This document shows, in pieces, positions 1-13,325 of a stretch of DNA of 64,000 nucleotides; positions within the stretch are counted from its first letter, which is position 1; each line of letters starts with the position of its first letter. Both the position numbers and the translations under genes were made by a program. The stretch comes from Arctopsyche grandis (taxonomy: Eukaryota > Arthropoda > Insecta > Trichoptera > Hydropsychidae). Where the stretch lies: assembly GCF_051622035.1 (NCBI RefSeq), contig NC_135360.1:16248501-16312500 (forward strand), written 5' to 3'. The notes beneath the pieces were generated by a model. That model was not told where the DNA came from, searched no databases, and saw only the letters and a program-made list of their open reading frames with translations.

Positions 1-200
1 CACGAAAAGATATCTACATATACGTATATATAAAAATTGAATGCATGTTTGTCTGTTTGCCTGTCTGTCTCGTATAAGCTCCTAAACCACTCAACCGATT
101 ACGATGGAACTTTCAGGATATGTTGTATGCATGTTCGGGAAGCTTATTGTGAAAAAAAATCGCCCAAAAACGGTAACGGAAACGGGAAAAACGGGAATGA

Positions 201-286
<86 letters not shown>

Positions 287-2475
287 CAAAATGGAGAGGA
301 AACCCAAAGACTTCTCTGATTCAGGTTCTATGATGGAACCGTAAAACATGGCAGTCGGAGAAGTTCCAATTCGCATTGAACACGCTGAAGATACAAGAGA
401 ACTGTCAATTTGTATAAAACCCTGATCAAATGGTCGGTTTCGTCTGTCCCAAGCTGAGACTAATTTAGTTCGAAATACAGTGTAGTAAAGTCGTTAGACG
501 AAGATGTATGTATGTATATAATATGTGGAGAAGAACGCAGTGCATATACATATGTATATACAAACTGTATTTAGTGGATTTTATTTGAGAAAATTGGAGG
601 TGATTCAATCCAAGGGCTCATTTATATACGTGAAAATTCAATTTGATATTCGATCGCGAAGGGAGAGAGCGGAAAATATAAATATGTAAATTTATTTTAT
701 GTACTTTTCAGATATGTATTTATACACACACATATATGTATATTATATACTTGTTTTTTTTTTATAAAAATGAGTAAATAATAGTGTAAAATATTATTAT
801 ATTTCATCAAATCTTTTGCTTAATATATTATTGCTCGTAATTTTAAGAAAAATATTGTGATTTTGTTGTATTGTTGACGTATTCATCTAAATTGTAAATT
901 AATTATAGCATTTATATACAAAATTAACATTTCTATGGAAAAACCTATAAATTCAATACATATAAAGTTTTAGTATAAATGCTGACAGTCAAAATTTATC
1001 TTCAAATAAACTCATCAGGTGTTCAATGAAACGTATTGCTGTAAAAATATTTTATATGACAAAACGCCAAGTTAAATCCTATGAAAACCGCATTACAACG
1101 CTGCTATAACCCCGTTTTCGCTTATATTAAATTTTGAAACCAAAGTGTAGGTATACATACATACGTATGTACAAATGCACATTCAATAGATGGAACGATT
1201 GAAAATAATTACAAAAGATAATTATTTTCTTTTGAATGAAACAAATAATCTAGTTCGTTTGGGTTTGACGCGTAATTTTCAGTTTATGTTTATTCTACTT
1301 GTATATTATACAGTCCAGAGTGTTCCAATCTAGTTCGTTCATGAACATAAAATATTTTTCATACACAAACTATTGATTTTAGTTTAAATGCATAACTGGC
1401 CAGATTGTTCGTGTACACTATAACTGGCCAGATTGGTTCGGGTACTAACTAGTATGTACATGATCGAATGAAACGTACACTTCGACAATATTACATATAT
1501 ACATATATATATTTGCTATCGAATGTCTGAGAATTCATCATTATATGTGCATATGTACATACATATAATGTGAATCATTTCTGAGAATTCAGAATTCATT
1601 GTTTATTTCATCGCCTATGAAAACACATAAACATGTGCGAAAAACTTTAAATATATACAATGTACAGTATTGCAGCTCGCGACTTAATTTAAAATTTTAT
1701 ATAGACGGCTGGAAAGTTCACCGTAACTGATATGACTGAGCACTGGGAAGTAAGCTGCCAAAGCAGTTCAACCTCGAAAATGCGTGCTCTTTTCCCGAGA
1801 AAGGAAAATAAGGAGAATAAAGTTTCCTCCCGCCGAGAGTACAAAGCGGGTACCTTACGTGAGGTATAGTTCTCGGGTATCGTTTCCCATAAACAACGTC
1901 TGCACCGGTCGGTAGCCATTTTCGTGTTACGTGCCAATATTTTATTATACGATGACACGTATACGGTGCGAAAATAATAAACTACGGGTCCACCTGTAAC
2001 ACCCCCACTCCCCCCCTCCCCCACATCCCACCCCCTAAAATTCTCTCACCCTTGCGTAGGCAAGTGCGAAATTAGAACCGCACGCTACCCGACACGTACC
2101 CCATATTTTACACACTAATTTGATGTCTATATTAACGGGGGAGTAACGTGTCGGCAAAAAACGGTTCAATTTGCCCAAAACTTGCTCGTCTCCTAACGAT
2201 GTACCGTTTGTTTGCACACGCCAGTTTATATTGTACAAACGTTATTATCGAGTGGATTCGCATTGTTTTGAAGAAGTCTTGTTTTTCTAATGAACTCTTC
2301 GTTGTTATTATTATCGATACTAATTAAACCCTCGGGTGTACTTCATTCGACGGCTAATTATATTACGCTCTATAAATTTAGTTGAATCAAGCATTTATTT
2401 TCACAATAATCAAATATAATACATCAACGTATCGATTTTATACATAATTTTATAAATAACATTATACATAATTTT
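1..2475. other. AT-rich non-coding DNA with TA tract
   Basis: No convincing exon is seen. A (TA)n microsatellite lies at 201-284. The phrase ATAACTGGCCAGATTG occurs twice, near 1391 and 1421. From about 1680 to 2240 the sequence is richer in GC, with a C-run near 2010, and reads open for about 110 codons on the minus strand, but that reading has no recognisable domain or splice context. I leave the block as intergenic or intronic. Confidence 0.5.
201..284. repeat. (TA)n microsatellite
   Basis: About 84 bases of uninterrupted TA dinucleotide. Apparent open frames of alternating Tyr-Ile across it are artefacts of the repeat. Confidence 0.97.
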
Positions 2476-2730
2476 ATACATATTTGAAAATGGTAGAAGT
2501 CCAATTTTCAGTTCCAAAAACATTATTTTATTTTGACGTAATTCACAAATTGTATCACTTCTTTTAATTCGATGTCTCCAGAATCTCGGAAAAACAGAAT
2601 AAACATATTATAGGCCACCGGTTTTTTTGAATATTTTTAAGCGCAAAACATTATATTCAATGTTTTTCGAGATATTTCTCGAAATGAAAAAAAGTGGACT
2701 TGTGCCACTTTCAATTATAATGGCTAATAC
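2476..2730 (+). mobile_element. MITE, AGCC-TTATATTTGAAAGTGG family, copy 1
   Basis: The ends form an imperfect inverted repeat: the left reads CATATTTGAAAATGGTAGAA and the right ends in a Tyr-free, non-coding complement of AGCCATTATAATTGAAAGTG. The interior shares the phrase TTTTCAGTTCCAAAAACATT and the ATTTCTCGAAAT block with the copy at 45238-45463 in the same orientation. It is short and non-coding, so a non-autonomous DNA element is inferred. The left end is the more eroded. Confidence 0.6.
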
Positions 2731-5700
2731 ATATATTGAAACTGAAAGTATTTAAATTTCCTTTAATAAAACAACTCAACATGATTGACGTTTAATTCAT
2801 TGTTATTAAAATCAACATGATGTAATGATCAAAAGATAAATTAGATCAAGTTTTAATAATATTAATTACTAACGAACGCATAAAACTCAGTTTGAGCTCA
2901 ACTTTTGCATAATTTTTAATAACATTCTAATTTCAATAAAGTTTCAAAAATACTCGGAACCCTTGAGAGAAGCTTAATGGATATAATCTAAAGGTCGACC
3001 TAATAAATCCTTCTAAACCTAAATAATGGGAAAATATCCAGGATAAGCAAAAGACATTGGGGCTTATTAATAACTGGGACACAATTTATAAGCACGCAGT
3101 ATTTCTAATTTCACCTATGTGAAAATTTTTACGTTATCTATGTAACAATAGATGAAGTTTTGTAATTTTGTAAATTTCATGCGAAAATTCGCCTTGATCA
3201 CTAATCACCTTTTCATCGTTTAGTAAAAATATGTGTGTTGTGTGTCTGTGTATTTTGGAGATGATTCACAACCCATTCATCCTATCAAACTAAAAAATGG
3301 AATCAGTTTCTGAAATATTTATCGTGACGTTGTAATTTTTATACATATTTATTTAAGTTTATGTTTGTACCATTTTTGCATTTCAGGAGTCCCTAAGGCG
3401 CCACAATTGTCTAAAAAAATACAGAGAGATAAGAAAAATAATAATAAAATATACATAAACAAACAAAAAACTATTCATAGCAGAAAAAGTAAAAATATCA
3501 AATAATAAAATAAAAAGTAGGGAATGTCTTACATCTACAACCAGTACCAATATACATATGTATAAGAACCAGCCGCAAATACAAAACATCGTTGCGAGTC
3601 CCAAATGGAAGGAAGAAGATCAAATTCCACTTATATGTACATCACATTTAATTATGAAAATAATGATGAGCACAGGCTACTACACAAATAGGCTAAAATA
3701 ATCCCCGATAACCTACGCTCACTAAGGTGGAAAATATCACATTCAGGCTCAGCAGCAACGAGTGCATGGATAAGTCGGATATCTCTTGGAATAGGAACCA
3801 TTCGATAAAGAACTGTGCGGGCAGGAGGTACAACCATCAAATGATGATATCTACCGCGCACATAATTATTATTAATTATTATAGATATATGTATGTATAA
3901 GTGTCATGTATAAAAATCAAAAAACTATGAAATTCTTCGTTAATGTTTTACATAAACATAATAATATAACTCATATTATATACATAGTATCGTCGACACC
4001 AACTCATTTAATCAAGTGTCATCTTAAAGCGTTGATTGAGTAAATTGACAGTCAAAACTTTTGCAGGTCATTATCAATTCAACCCTAACCTTTATCTATA
4101 ATAAACGTACCTAATGCTCATTATACATACATAATACAGCATCGATAATGTTCGAAACTTCATCCATTCTACAGCAAGTATGTAAACTCAAACTAGAGCA
4201 AATACGTAAATAAGTACGTAGCAATTTACTCGTGCATTGAACGATATTCAATATTTAAAATCCGACCGTGAAACAGTATTTAAATCAATATTTAAATTGT
4301 GTCTCGGTAAAAAAATATGAATTTTCAAGTGGGTATAATATAAACGAAACTTTAAACGCTAACTTCGCCATTGACGCAAATTCCTCTCGTTCGGCAAATA
4401 TTTGCCGAACAAGAAATACACCAGAGTTTATAATGGCGCGCAGCTTGCTGCTCTTTCGTTAAAAACTTCCCTATAGTTTTGGGCGATCCTCTCAAGATAA
4501 TCACTGTTTTGCCGAGATGATTTATGTTCCGAGAAGTCACCTTCGGTACGCTTACAACACGCCCTCATCCCCCGCTACGCTTGTTGTCTATCCTCGAAAT
4601 CAACAAAGTTTTGACGGAGATTTGCCCCTCTTCGGATCCTCCCCGAAGGATAGCAGGCATTGTGCCAGGCTTGTGCCGCGCGATACATAATTATATTATT
4701 ACTCGGGAGGGTGGAAAACGAATCGAATTACCCGGTTATTGTTAAAATTTCGGAATTCAGTTAGCCGGAAGTTCAATAGCGACAAATCAATATTTGTGAC
4801 GATACATTCTGTTGACTTTTTGATTCATACATATTATATACAGAAAAATATAAATGTTACGTAGAATTTCATTAAGTTGAAATAACGAGAGAAAAAAGAG
4901 CTTTTTGAAAACAAGATTTTTATAAGATATGAAAAAAATTTATTTATTAAATAAGGTAACAGTACAAAAATGTAAAACGTAAATTAGTCTAAAACGATTT
5001 TTTTTATATTACTAAATATAAAAGCTTAGGGCGTACATATTATATTACCTTTAAATCATGTCCGTACGGACCTTCGGAATCAGGTCCGGAACGGAACGGA
5101 AAGTAAATGCTATAATTGTTTAGCCTGTGAGTTGTGAATGGGTAATAGAAAGATGTGTTTGGATAGCTAGCTGTCATCGCTTCAATCCAACACAAGATTT
5201 CGATGTAATTTTTAGTGAGTTGGTTAATGATTAAACTCCTCTAGCTTCATATCGGAGACATTAACTTACTTCATTGTTAGCTAGCCCCCGTATGTCGGTA
5301 AGATATTAAAGCGACCTGAAGAGTGGAAGTGGTTCAAAATCAGATCAAAATTTTTTGACGTGCAGGAATGTCACTGAACTAACAGAGTGAAGCTAATAAA
5401 AATTAAAGCAAATGAATAGGTGCACAACCAAAATACGCAGGCGACTTACATACATCTCCATGTCCTTATTTGGAAACGAATACTAATATAATATATATTT
5501 TACATAAAGAAGTACTACATACATATGTGTTCAATTCGATCGACATCCTTTCAAGACATATTAAGTTCTTAAAAAAATAAAAACAACATAATGCGAACAA
5601 AACAGACTTTTCCCACGGGAATTTCCCGTGGGTCGTTTCCGTTATCTTGATGGAATAACAAATCTAATATTGCAATATTCCACCGTGGGCGATGCTAATG

Positions 5701-7445
5701 ATGGTCGGATTAAAGCGCTTCAAAATCAAATTAACCCTTTTTATTTAATATAGCGAATTTCGGAGTGGCATCCCACAGGATATTATATTTGAGAAAGATG
5801 CCAGGAGGAAATTTCAAACTTGATAATACCGTCTTACATGAGCTGGAACGTTACCTGAAACGAGGCCGACTACATACATATATGTACATACTATGTAGTT
5901 GGAGAGTGTGTATTTTTTTTTTTGCCGTGAAACCTTCGAAATGCGAATTCAAAATTATACACGTACATATTTTATACGATATATTATACATTGACGTCCC
6001 AAGAAGCTAATGTCAAAACGAAACCTGTGAAATTCGCAAAGAATATTTTACCAAATATACATATATAATGTTGTACCTACTTATTAGTAACATTTTATAT
6101 ATTATACATAACTCAATTATTCGTTACACTATACGTATCTGCGGTTGAAACACCAGTTTTAATTGACCACCCAGTCGAAATTGTGCAATTGAGATACTAT
6201 GCCAAATGAGAATTCACAAATTTTCATTATAATAATTATCATACGATAGCAAGCAACCGAATCGACGATTCAAATACATAAACATGCTGCAAAATGTCGA
6301 AAAGCTTACAAAATGATTTTCCTACATGTATAATACAATACAAACACCAATTTACATATTTTATTTCATACATCTATTGCTTTAATACACAAAGGAAAAT
6401 TTAATGGGAAAACATTGAGATAAGCTTTAAATTTGTGTTTGCTTTAATATTGTATATAAAATTCATGAAATTGCTGAACTCTTCCAACCCTCCGTTTTAT
6501 TTTCTTCGAAATTAGCGTTCTTCAACCTGGTTTCGCGGACATATACATACATACATATATTCACACATATTGAAGAGTTTTTATCAAATTATTTCTCGTC
6601 ATTTGTGTTACATCCAAATGACCATTCAAATATTTAATGAATCATTATTTACGATTATTATATCTGAATCGATTTAGAAATTGAGTTGAATGAATTTAAT
6701 TCAAGAGATGACACATGTATCTTACAAATAAATATTTTGCTAAATTATTTGTATTCTAAATAGATGTGTTCTTGAAAACTTATGTTTGGTTGGTTCTTTT
6801 ATACGGGGAATTGTGGACTTTAGAAGTGATAACTAGACGGATCACTATTAGTTTATTAGAAAAATACATGTTTTTACGTGCTTTTTTGCTCTATTTCCTT
6901 GAATATTGATGGAACAGTATATTTGTATCTATGTACAGTAACCCTGACGAGTAGCCGATGTCTAGTGATAACCATGAGAATAAGCTGAAGCATTCGAGCT
7001 TTGATGCTAATGAAGAATACACCGCATCTCCTGGCCTGAACGGAGAAAATTAAATAATTTTTTTTTAACAAGCATTTTACATGTCATTGGTTGATTTATA
7101 AAATGTTCTGATATACCTTTTAAATAAATACATACATATAATAATGCTCCGCACTGTCTGACAAACTACACTGTCTTAGGAAAGACGAGTACAGAAAGAG
7201 TTTTAATGAAAACAATAAAAAAATAAAAGAGATAAAAAAGTCACATACTTCATGAATCGTACGTGCCTGTCCTGGTTGCCGAACATTAAAAGCTGAGTAA
7301 CCGCTGTTGAGAAGATATTCCACGCCGCAAGAAGTCGGGAACAATTCCAAGAAATTGTCCCAACTTGGAAATAAGAAGAAGACATATTTTGTCGTATGTT
7401 CATGAAATTAATTCTCCACTCGAGCGGAAAATATCAATTTTATCG
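2731..7445. other. Non-coding block with repeat fragments
   Basis: Mostly AT-rich DNA with TACATATGTA microsatellites. 3115-3330 matches part of the 43.2 kb repeat (ACAATAGATGAAGTTTTGT, then a TGTGTGTCTGTGT tract). Around 4480-4740 and 5600-5700 the composition is less AT-rich, and short open frames there show no recognisable domain. A short perfect hairpin, CCCACGGGAA/TTCCCGTGGG, lies at about 5611-5631. No gene is supported. Confidence 0.45.
3115..3330. repeat. Fragment of the ACCGGAAGT repeat family
   Basis: It shares an ordered series of blocks with 43230-43430: TCTATGTA, ACAATAGATGAAGTTTTG, CATGCGAAAATTCG, CTGATCAC-like, then TGTGTGTGTCTGTGT and a CATCCTATCAAAC-type ending. It is the same dispersed family, here truncated and diverged. 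Confidence 0.6.
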
Positions 7446-7792
7446 GTGACCGTCACCGCATCGAAAAATCGAAAATGTTCGTTTCCCATGAATACATATG
7501 AAAAGCGGGTAGTACATATATGTATATCAGTGGCGTGCGGTAAAACTCTCTCTCCCCCCGTCGAACAGCCTCAGTATCCTGCCCGCGCACATTAAGCAAG
7601 GCTGTATGATAAAAAGATAAATAATTTCACCGCATGCCACTGATATTGTATATTATATATATGTATATAGTTACGTTTACCATGCATACATTATTTTTGA
7701 TCTTTCGACTTAAGATCTTTCGATTTTCGAGCTTTGCTTTCCGATATTTGCTTTTTCAATCTTTCGACCTTTCGATGCCGTGATGTAGACCC
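7446..7792. mobile_element. Composite TIR element with inner fold-back, copy A
   Basis: The outer inverted ends are imperfect: GGTGACCGTCACCGCATCGA on the left and, read inward on the minus strand, GGTCTACATCACGGCATCGA on the right. Inside lie CGAAAATGTTCGTTT, then the CAGTGGCGTGCGG fold-back element at 7528-7642, then a run of TCTTTCGA motifs. The same order is found at 26465-26856, so the whole ensemble behaves as one mobile unit or as a unit copied after nesting. No protein is encoded. Confidence 0.65.
7528..7642. mobile_element. CAGTGGCGTGCGG fold-back MITE, copy A
   Basis: It begins CAGTGGCGTGCGGTAAAA and ends TTTCACCGCATGCCACTG, which are near-perfect inverted ends, with ATAT on both sides. 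The interior (GTATCCTGCCCGCGCACATT) is shared with copies at 26548 and 59989. It is short and non-coding. Confidence 0.75.
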
Positions 7793-10700
7793 CAATTTTA
7801 TATGTATTACACACCAATATAAAAAAATATCAATAATTAGAAGGGTTTCAAAAACAGCTAAACAGAACAGGAAGCTAAAACTATTGGTAGATTAACATAA
7901 ATGTTCGTATATGAAAATTAAAATCAATCCATTGATACGGTAACAGTGCCATTCACTGTCACCCCCCTAGTTGGGTTTTTCCATTAACATTCCAAACCTA
8001 TATAACCTTTTAATTCGAACAGATAACTCAATTTTCACACTTAATTCTAGAACTTTTTCCTGTGAAAGGTCTCCCATATCGCCCATTACAAAACATACCA
8101 AAAGCCACAAATTGCCTAATATATGTAGGCAACAACTATACACAATTCTAATGAGGCCTTATTCCCCAGGTGCCCGTCCAAACATTGCGGATATGTTTGA
8201 AAGTGTTCAGCAAACGATGGCTACAAGTTACAACTCATCTGGGAGGACACCACGGGGAGGGACAGGGATGGTCCAGCGACTCCTTCCGGCGAAACGATAC
8301 CGTTGACGTGTGCAAACATGAACCGGACGAAAGTTAACAAAGGCGGCAATGGTTCTCGTCAACCGGAGAGCCAGGAAAGGGACAAAATCGACCGACGCGG
8401 CGCAACAACCTCACCTGCGGGCTATCCTTTGTACGCAAGAGCGCGTACCCGACATCAAAGGGTTAAAACGGGGACTGTGACGACCGCTTTCGGAGTACCT
8501 CAAAAATCCATACGCTGGGAACGAGTAGATATTTGAAATGGGATTTCTGACCACTCGAAAATGTATAGTAATTAATTCGACCGCACGTACGGGTTTTTAG
8601 CATCAGGAATAGGTATACATAGAGCTATTTACATACATTTGAACTTACATAAAATGTGTGTGTGGACACATTTCGCATATGATCATTTTATATACAGTAT
8701 AATATGCTCTCTTTTACTGTCATTCTCTCGTTTGAGAGGTGGTAAGTAAAGACTGAGGGTTCCTTTGACTAAAGTGCAATTTGAATCGTATACAAATAAT
8801 GCATAACCATACATGCGCACATTATATAATTTTGATCAAATAGTTGAGTAAAATGTCAGCTCCTACCTAAGTATTCCTGCATATTTCGAAACTTTCTTGG
8901 ATATCAAGCATAATAATAAAGAGCTTTGAGCTAGTTACTTACACATTACTTAGCCCTTATTCTCAGAAGCTTCTTCTTGCTTCGCAGAGATCATAGAAAA
9001 CCGTGAGTAACTATCCTAATTGTTTCATAAAAGAATGAAAACCTACTAAATATTTACAATTATAATCTTAATCAAATATGAGACAAGTTCTAAAGACACT
9101 TTACTAATCGATATTTCGAAGAAAATTCCACATTGGAAAAATACTCGAAATGAAAAAGCAATAAAGAAAATCTCAGATCCCTTAAAAGTTTAATCAAAAT
9201 ACGATGAAATCCACATTTTCCGGATAAATTATATCTGAAAAATGCTTCCTTCCGATGCTTTATCCATAGAATTTTCTCAGAATTGTGCTGAAAGTTTTCT
9301 TTGAGAGCTATATCTACCCCGAAGTATTCCGTCGGCAACCAATTTAAAGTTTTACTAAGAAAATAAGATATCATTATTATAAAAGTGCACCCCGTTCACA
9401 TTATTTTTTATACATACGTATATTCTACCGTACAATTCCCACACGCGCGTACCCAAATACCTATATACACATTATATCTACACGTACATATGTTATACAT
9501 ATAATGATCGAAATGTATTCTCCCTTTCACGTGTTCTTTTCCCTGATGAATCGCTCGTTTTATACGTCGCACAAAAGCTCTACATTAACGACTTTCGTAT
9601 TGCCTAGTTTTCCGTTCGCAGATACTTGTATTTTTTTTTCTTGTGAAACTCCTTCAGATCATCCTTAACGCGTTTTGATACGTACAAAGAAAAATATACT
9701 AACACAAACACACAAAAGCAAGATTTACTGAGACAATAAACTGAAAATCCCGAGCGTTCGTTCGCATCTGAAGAAATTCTACACGACGTTTGGCAACGCT
9801 TAACCTTAAACGAACTTGCACGATTTTCCGGGAGATTTTATAGTTTTGACAAGCGAATTTGTGTATATATGTACATATTTGAATTTGTATATCAGTTCTC
9901 TTTTCCGGTACGCAATCTCCGGATTTAAAACTCATTTTTATTTAGATTCGTCGGTATGCTTTGTAGATTATGCGGATTTTTATACGTCAGCAAACATTTG
10001 TTTGTCCAAAAAAAAAAAAAAAAACACAACGTTTACATATTGAACTGAATTTACGTACTAATAAGCTCGGTTAGGATTATTATATTCAAATTGTGTGAGG
10101 CTGGGCGGAAATAAAATTGTTTCGGGCCCACTTTAATTTAATTCGAATTTATGAAGGTCGTAAAAGGCGCGCTTAAAAAATTTATCAAAAATCCGACGAC
10201 GCAGAAAAAAAGTGAGGTTGAAAAAGCTGTCGTGTATGCGGGCGAAAGATTAGCGCCCTCCGGGATGTTCAAAGGGTGCGTGATTTATTATTTTTGAATA
10301 AATGATAGAAAAGTGTATTCACTTTGGGCGCGAAATAAATGCCCGCGCCATTTTTTGGCAACCGACAAATCGACAACATTTTTCAACGGTGGCAACAGTC
10401 ATCCGATGAAAATATATATCTGCACTTCGAAATGTAAGTAAAGGCCATTTATTGAGTTTTTATCACGTTACGGGTAATAAATACTACGAGGGTAAACGAA
10501 ATGGTCAAAAGTCAGAGTATAATCAAAAAATTGAATATTCCGCACAATTTATCGACTGTAAGTAATTTATCGATTATATAAGTATACAAAACAAATTTAT
10601 GCACATACATATGTATATTAGGGTGCATCGAAAACAGTGAATTTTGGAATTTAAAAACAGCTTAAGTTGTAAATGACGTTCCGCATTAAAATGAATACGT

Positions 10701-11086
10701 TAAAAACACAATGAAAATTCTAAAAAATATACTTACACTGCCACCAGCCCATTAAAGTTTACAAAAATAGTGTTTTTACCGATTTTTGAAGGATTTTTTT
10801 TTATTTAAACACAGATTTAATGGTTGATTTAATTTTTTGTTCACCTTATCATATAAAAGGAATAATTTAAAATTTAAAAAACCTCACATAGGACGTTTAT
10901 TCACATTGCTAAGGTATAAAACAAATCTGAAACTTTGTCGTATCGACGCGTCTCCAGTGAATTATCGATGTGCCTTAAAGCTCGTTTCTTAAATCAGCTA
11001 TTTACTAAATTTAATATACATATATATTTAAAATCTATGATTTTTTTCAACTGGAAAAATAAACAGAAAATATTTGTAAACTTCAT
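7793..11086. other. Non-coding DNA, no supported gene
   Basis: Around 8150-8560 the composition is richer in GC. A plus-strand frame reads open from 8155 to a stop near 8304, after a CCAG that could be a splice acceptor, but it matches nothing I recognise. At 10000-10500 there is a poly-A stretch and a mildly GC-rich patch. Nothing else is seen. Confidence 0.4.
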
Positions 11087-11395
11087 ATATCGTCGTTGTC
11101 AAACCAATATCTGCTGTCTGCTGTCTTGCTGTCTGCAAATTTGCTGTCTGCAAATCTGCTATGTGCAAAAAGTAAAACTTTGAGATAGTGAAAAAAAAAA
11201 CGTTCTCCTGTCCATGCTGATGCACATAGCATATTTAATTTATTTTTTTAGCGACCACAGTTCACCGTATAATGCTTAAAGTCACATACAAGTCTTTTTA
11301 TACGAAAATTTGATTAGTAAACTAGTCATAATGGTCAAAATGTTGAAATCTCCAAAAAGTGCACATAGCAGATATTGGTTTGACAACGACGATAT
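11087..11395. mobile_element. Fold-back MITE with CTGTCTGC tandem interior
   Basis: A perfect 29-base inverted repeat bounds the element: the left end starts ATATCGTCGTTGTCAAACCA and the right is its exact complement ending at 11395. Just inside the left end is a short tandem array of CTGTCTGC/CTGTCTGCAAAT. CTATGTGCAAAAAGT on the left also pairs with AAAAAGTGCACATAG on the right, extending the arms. It is non-coding. Confidence 0.75.
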
Positions 11396-11546
11396 GCTAA
11401 ATATTGTACACTACGCAAATTTGATGTCAAATAATATTACATACCTCAAATTTTCTTAAGCCGATTACAGACGATAACGTCTAATCCAATTAGCTTTTTG
11501 TGTATACGATTTTCTCAAACAAAATATTTATATATGTACATAATAA

Positions 11547-11786
11547 TGTAGAGTTTGAGATATAGGGAGGATTGCAGGAGAGATAATCAAAGGCGATCTT
11601 AAGTCAATCAATACACGTTTATTACAATATAACGTACATCCAGTATACAGCCCGGCCATGCCGGCAGCGGCCGACCCGCGACCCCACTCCACTACTGTCA
11701 ACCGGACTCTGGGGTACAAACTGTTAACAATATAACACTCATGTGTACCACTGCCTGTACACCAATTCTCAACATTACTCATTACA
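11547..11786 (-). repeat. Possible solo LTR
   Basis: On the minus strand the segment starts TGTAATGAG and ends CTCTACA. It carries a GC-rich middle and an AATAAA signal about two-thirds of the way along, which is the layout of an LTR. I could not find a clean target duplication, a primer binding site or internal retroviral coding sequence, so this is only a suggestion. Confidence 0.3.
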
Positions 11787-11860
11787 TAATTCACTCACAC
11801 ACATAAAATCCCACAATAATAAATCAACTTTTAAATTGCATTGAGGCTTATGTACATATA

Positions 11861-12104
11861 AGCCATTATATTTGAAAGTGGCATAAGTTGACTTTTCTTC
11901 ATTTCAGGAAATATTTCGCAAAACATGTTTTGCGTTTAGCAATATTTAAAAGTACTGGTGGCCTGTAATACGTTTATTTTGATTTTCCGAGATTGTGGAC
12001 ATACTAAATTAAAATAAGTGATAACAATTTGTGAATTAAGTCAAACAGAAATAGTGTTTTTGGAACTGAAAAATGAACTTCCGCCACTTTCAAATATAAC
12101 GGCT
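11861..12104 (-). mobile_element. MITE, AGCC-TTATATTTGAAAGTGG family, copy 2
   Basis: The left end is AGCCATTATATTTGAAAGTG. The right end is the complement of AGCCGTTATATTTGAAAGTG. The interior carries CTTTTCTTCATTTCAGGAAA and TTTTGATTTTCCGAGATT, in reverse orientation to copies 1 and 4. Length about 244 bases, non-coding. Confidence 0.8.
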
Positions 12105-13229
12105 CATATCAAATCTAAAAAAGGAAAAATCCAACAACTAACAAGTTCCAAAGGGAAACGACCCGCTAAAGACGCACATACATATTTAAATCTATACATC
12201 AAATTTATACGACCTTTCGTCGTGGTCAAACCGACAACAAACAAACAACAACAACAACCATACCGAGAAACATAAGCCGTTTAGTAGGCGAACGGATACA
12301 AATGGCGATCGTGTAAATCAACACCGTGTGGGTGGAGAGCGAAAGAGAGAGGGATGGGCAGGAAGATGGGTGAAAAGAGGGGGAGGGGAGCAGAAGGATC
12401 AGGAGGGTCAAAAAGTGGGTGGTGATGAAGTGTTTGATTTACTTAAACCACTGTACTGCGAGATGTTGGCAGGGCCGGCACCGAACTTACTACAGCGGTC
12501 GGTGAAAAACAAAAAACGATTTATTTGTACGGGTCACGAGGTTCCAGTTTCCTCGGGGGGACGACTACGCCCCTGGACTCGACGCTCCGCCCCTTTCGAG
12601 TTTCCAGGGGGTGGATTCGTGGCCGGTGCGATTAATTCAATTTGCGCCAAAAGTGAGGATCGCCGACTTTAATTGACGTTCACGCTCGATCGTCACGTTC
12701 GTTCCGAATATGTATGTATGTATGTATGTGTGTACGTACGTACGTACGTTTGAATTTACATATGTTCGCTTCGAATTTAACACCATATGGTGGAAACTAC
12801 TTGAAATTTTAAGACTCGAGTTAGTGCTTCGAAATTGGATTGAGCCGAAAAATCGGAGACGGATATGGGTACGATTATAGTGGACGCGTGCTCAGGCAAA
12901 TAATCGTGTTGAAATATTTCATGATTAAATACTTTTCGTAGAAATGGTAACGCGATGTTTGAAAATGTTCATTAGTCAATAATACACAAATATTGACAAA
13001 TAAAATCAATCAAAATAATCGTCCACGTTTACACGAATATTTTTAAAAACCGTTGAAATTTCTTCGTCGTCTTGAAAGTCCTAATAAATAAATCTCTGAA
13101 TCATCTGAACTTTCTGAACTTTATTTTGACATCTGGGCTTTTTCTGAATTACTTTTAACTTCAATTTAAAATGTCATTTATCGACTCGTAGTAAATACAC
13201 TATATTTTCTTAACAAATATATTATTAAC
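12105..13229. other. Non-coding, with GC-rich patch and TATG/TACG repeat
   Basis: 12300-12680 is purine- and GC-rich and reads open on the plus strand for 114 codons. The predicted product is low-complexity Gly/Arg/Lys at the start and has no recognisable domain, so it is not called. A (TATG)n-(TACG)n microsatellite lies at about 12711-12750. Confidence 0.4.
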
Positions 13230-13325
13230 CACAGCGTGGCTCACTAATTTTCAACCAGTAGTAGTAAGTAGAAAGGTCGTAGGTTCAAATCCCGGCCCGC
13301 ACGCTGTTGGCGAAATCTAGATGCT
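13230..13325 (+). repeat. tRNA-derived SINE head
   Basis: A pol III box-A-like TGGCTCACTAA is followed, about 50 bases on, by box B GGTTCAAATCC. This is the internal promoter of a tRNA-related SINE. The segment does not fold into a sensible tRNA with an acceptor stem, so it is not called a tRNA gene. Confidence 0.5.

Noticed and set aside
1689..2024. 111-codon minus-strand ORF
   Set aside because: It starts inside a C/G-run, has no recognisable motif and no supporting signals.
12328..12672. 114-codon plus-strand ORF in a GC-rich patch
   Set aside because: Low-complexity start, no domain, no splice or polyadenylation support, not distinguishable from chance in GC-rich DNA.
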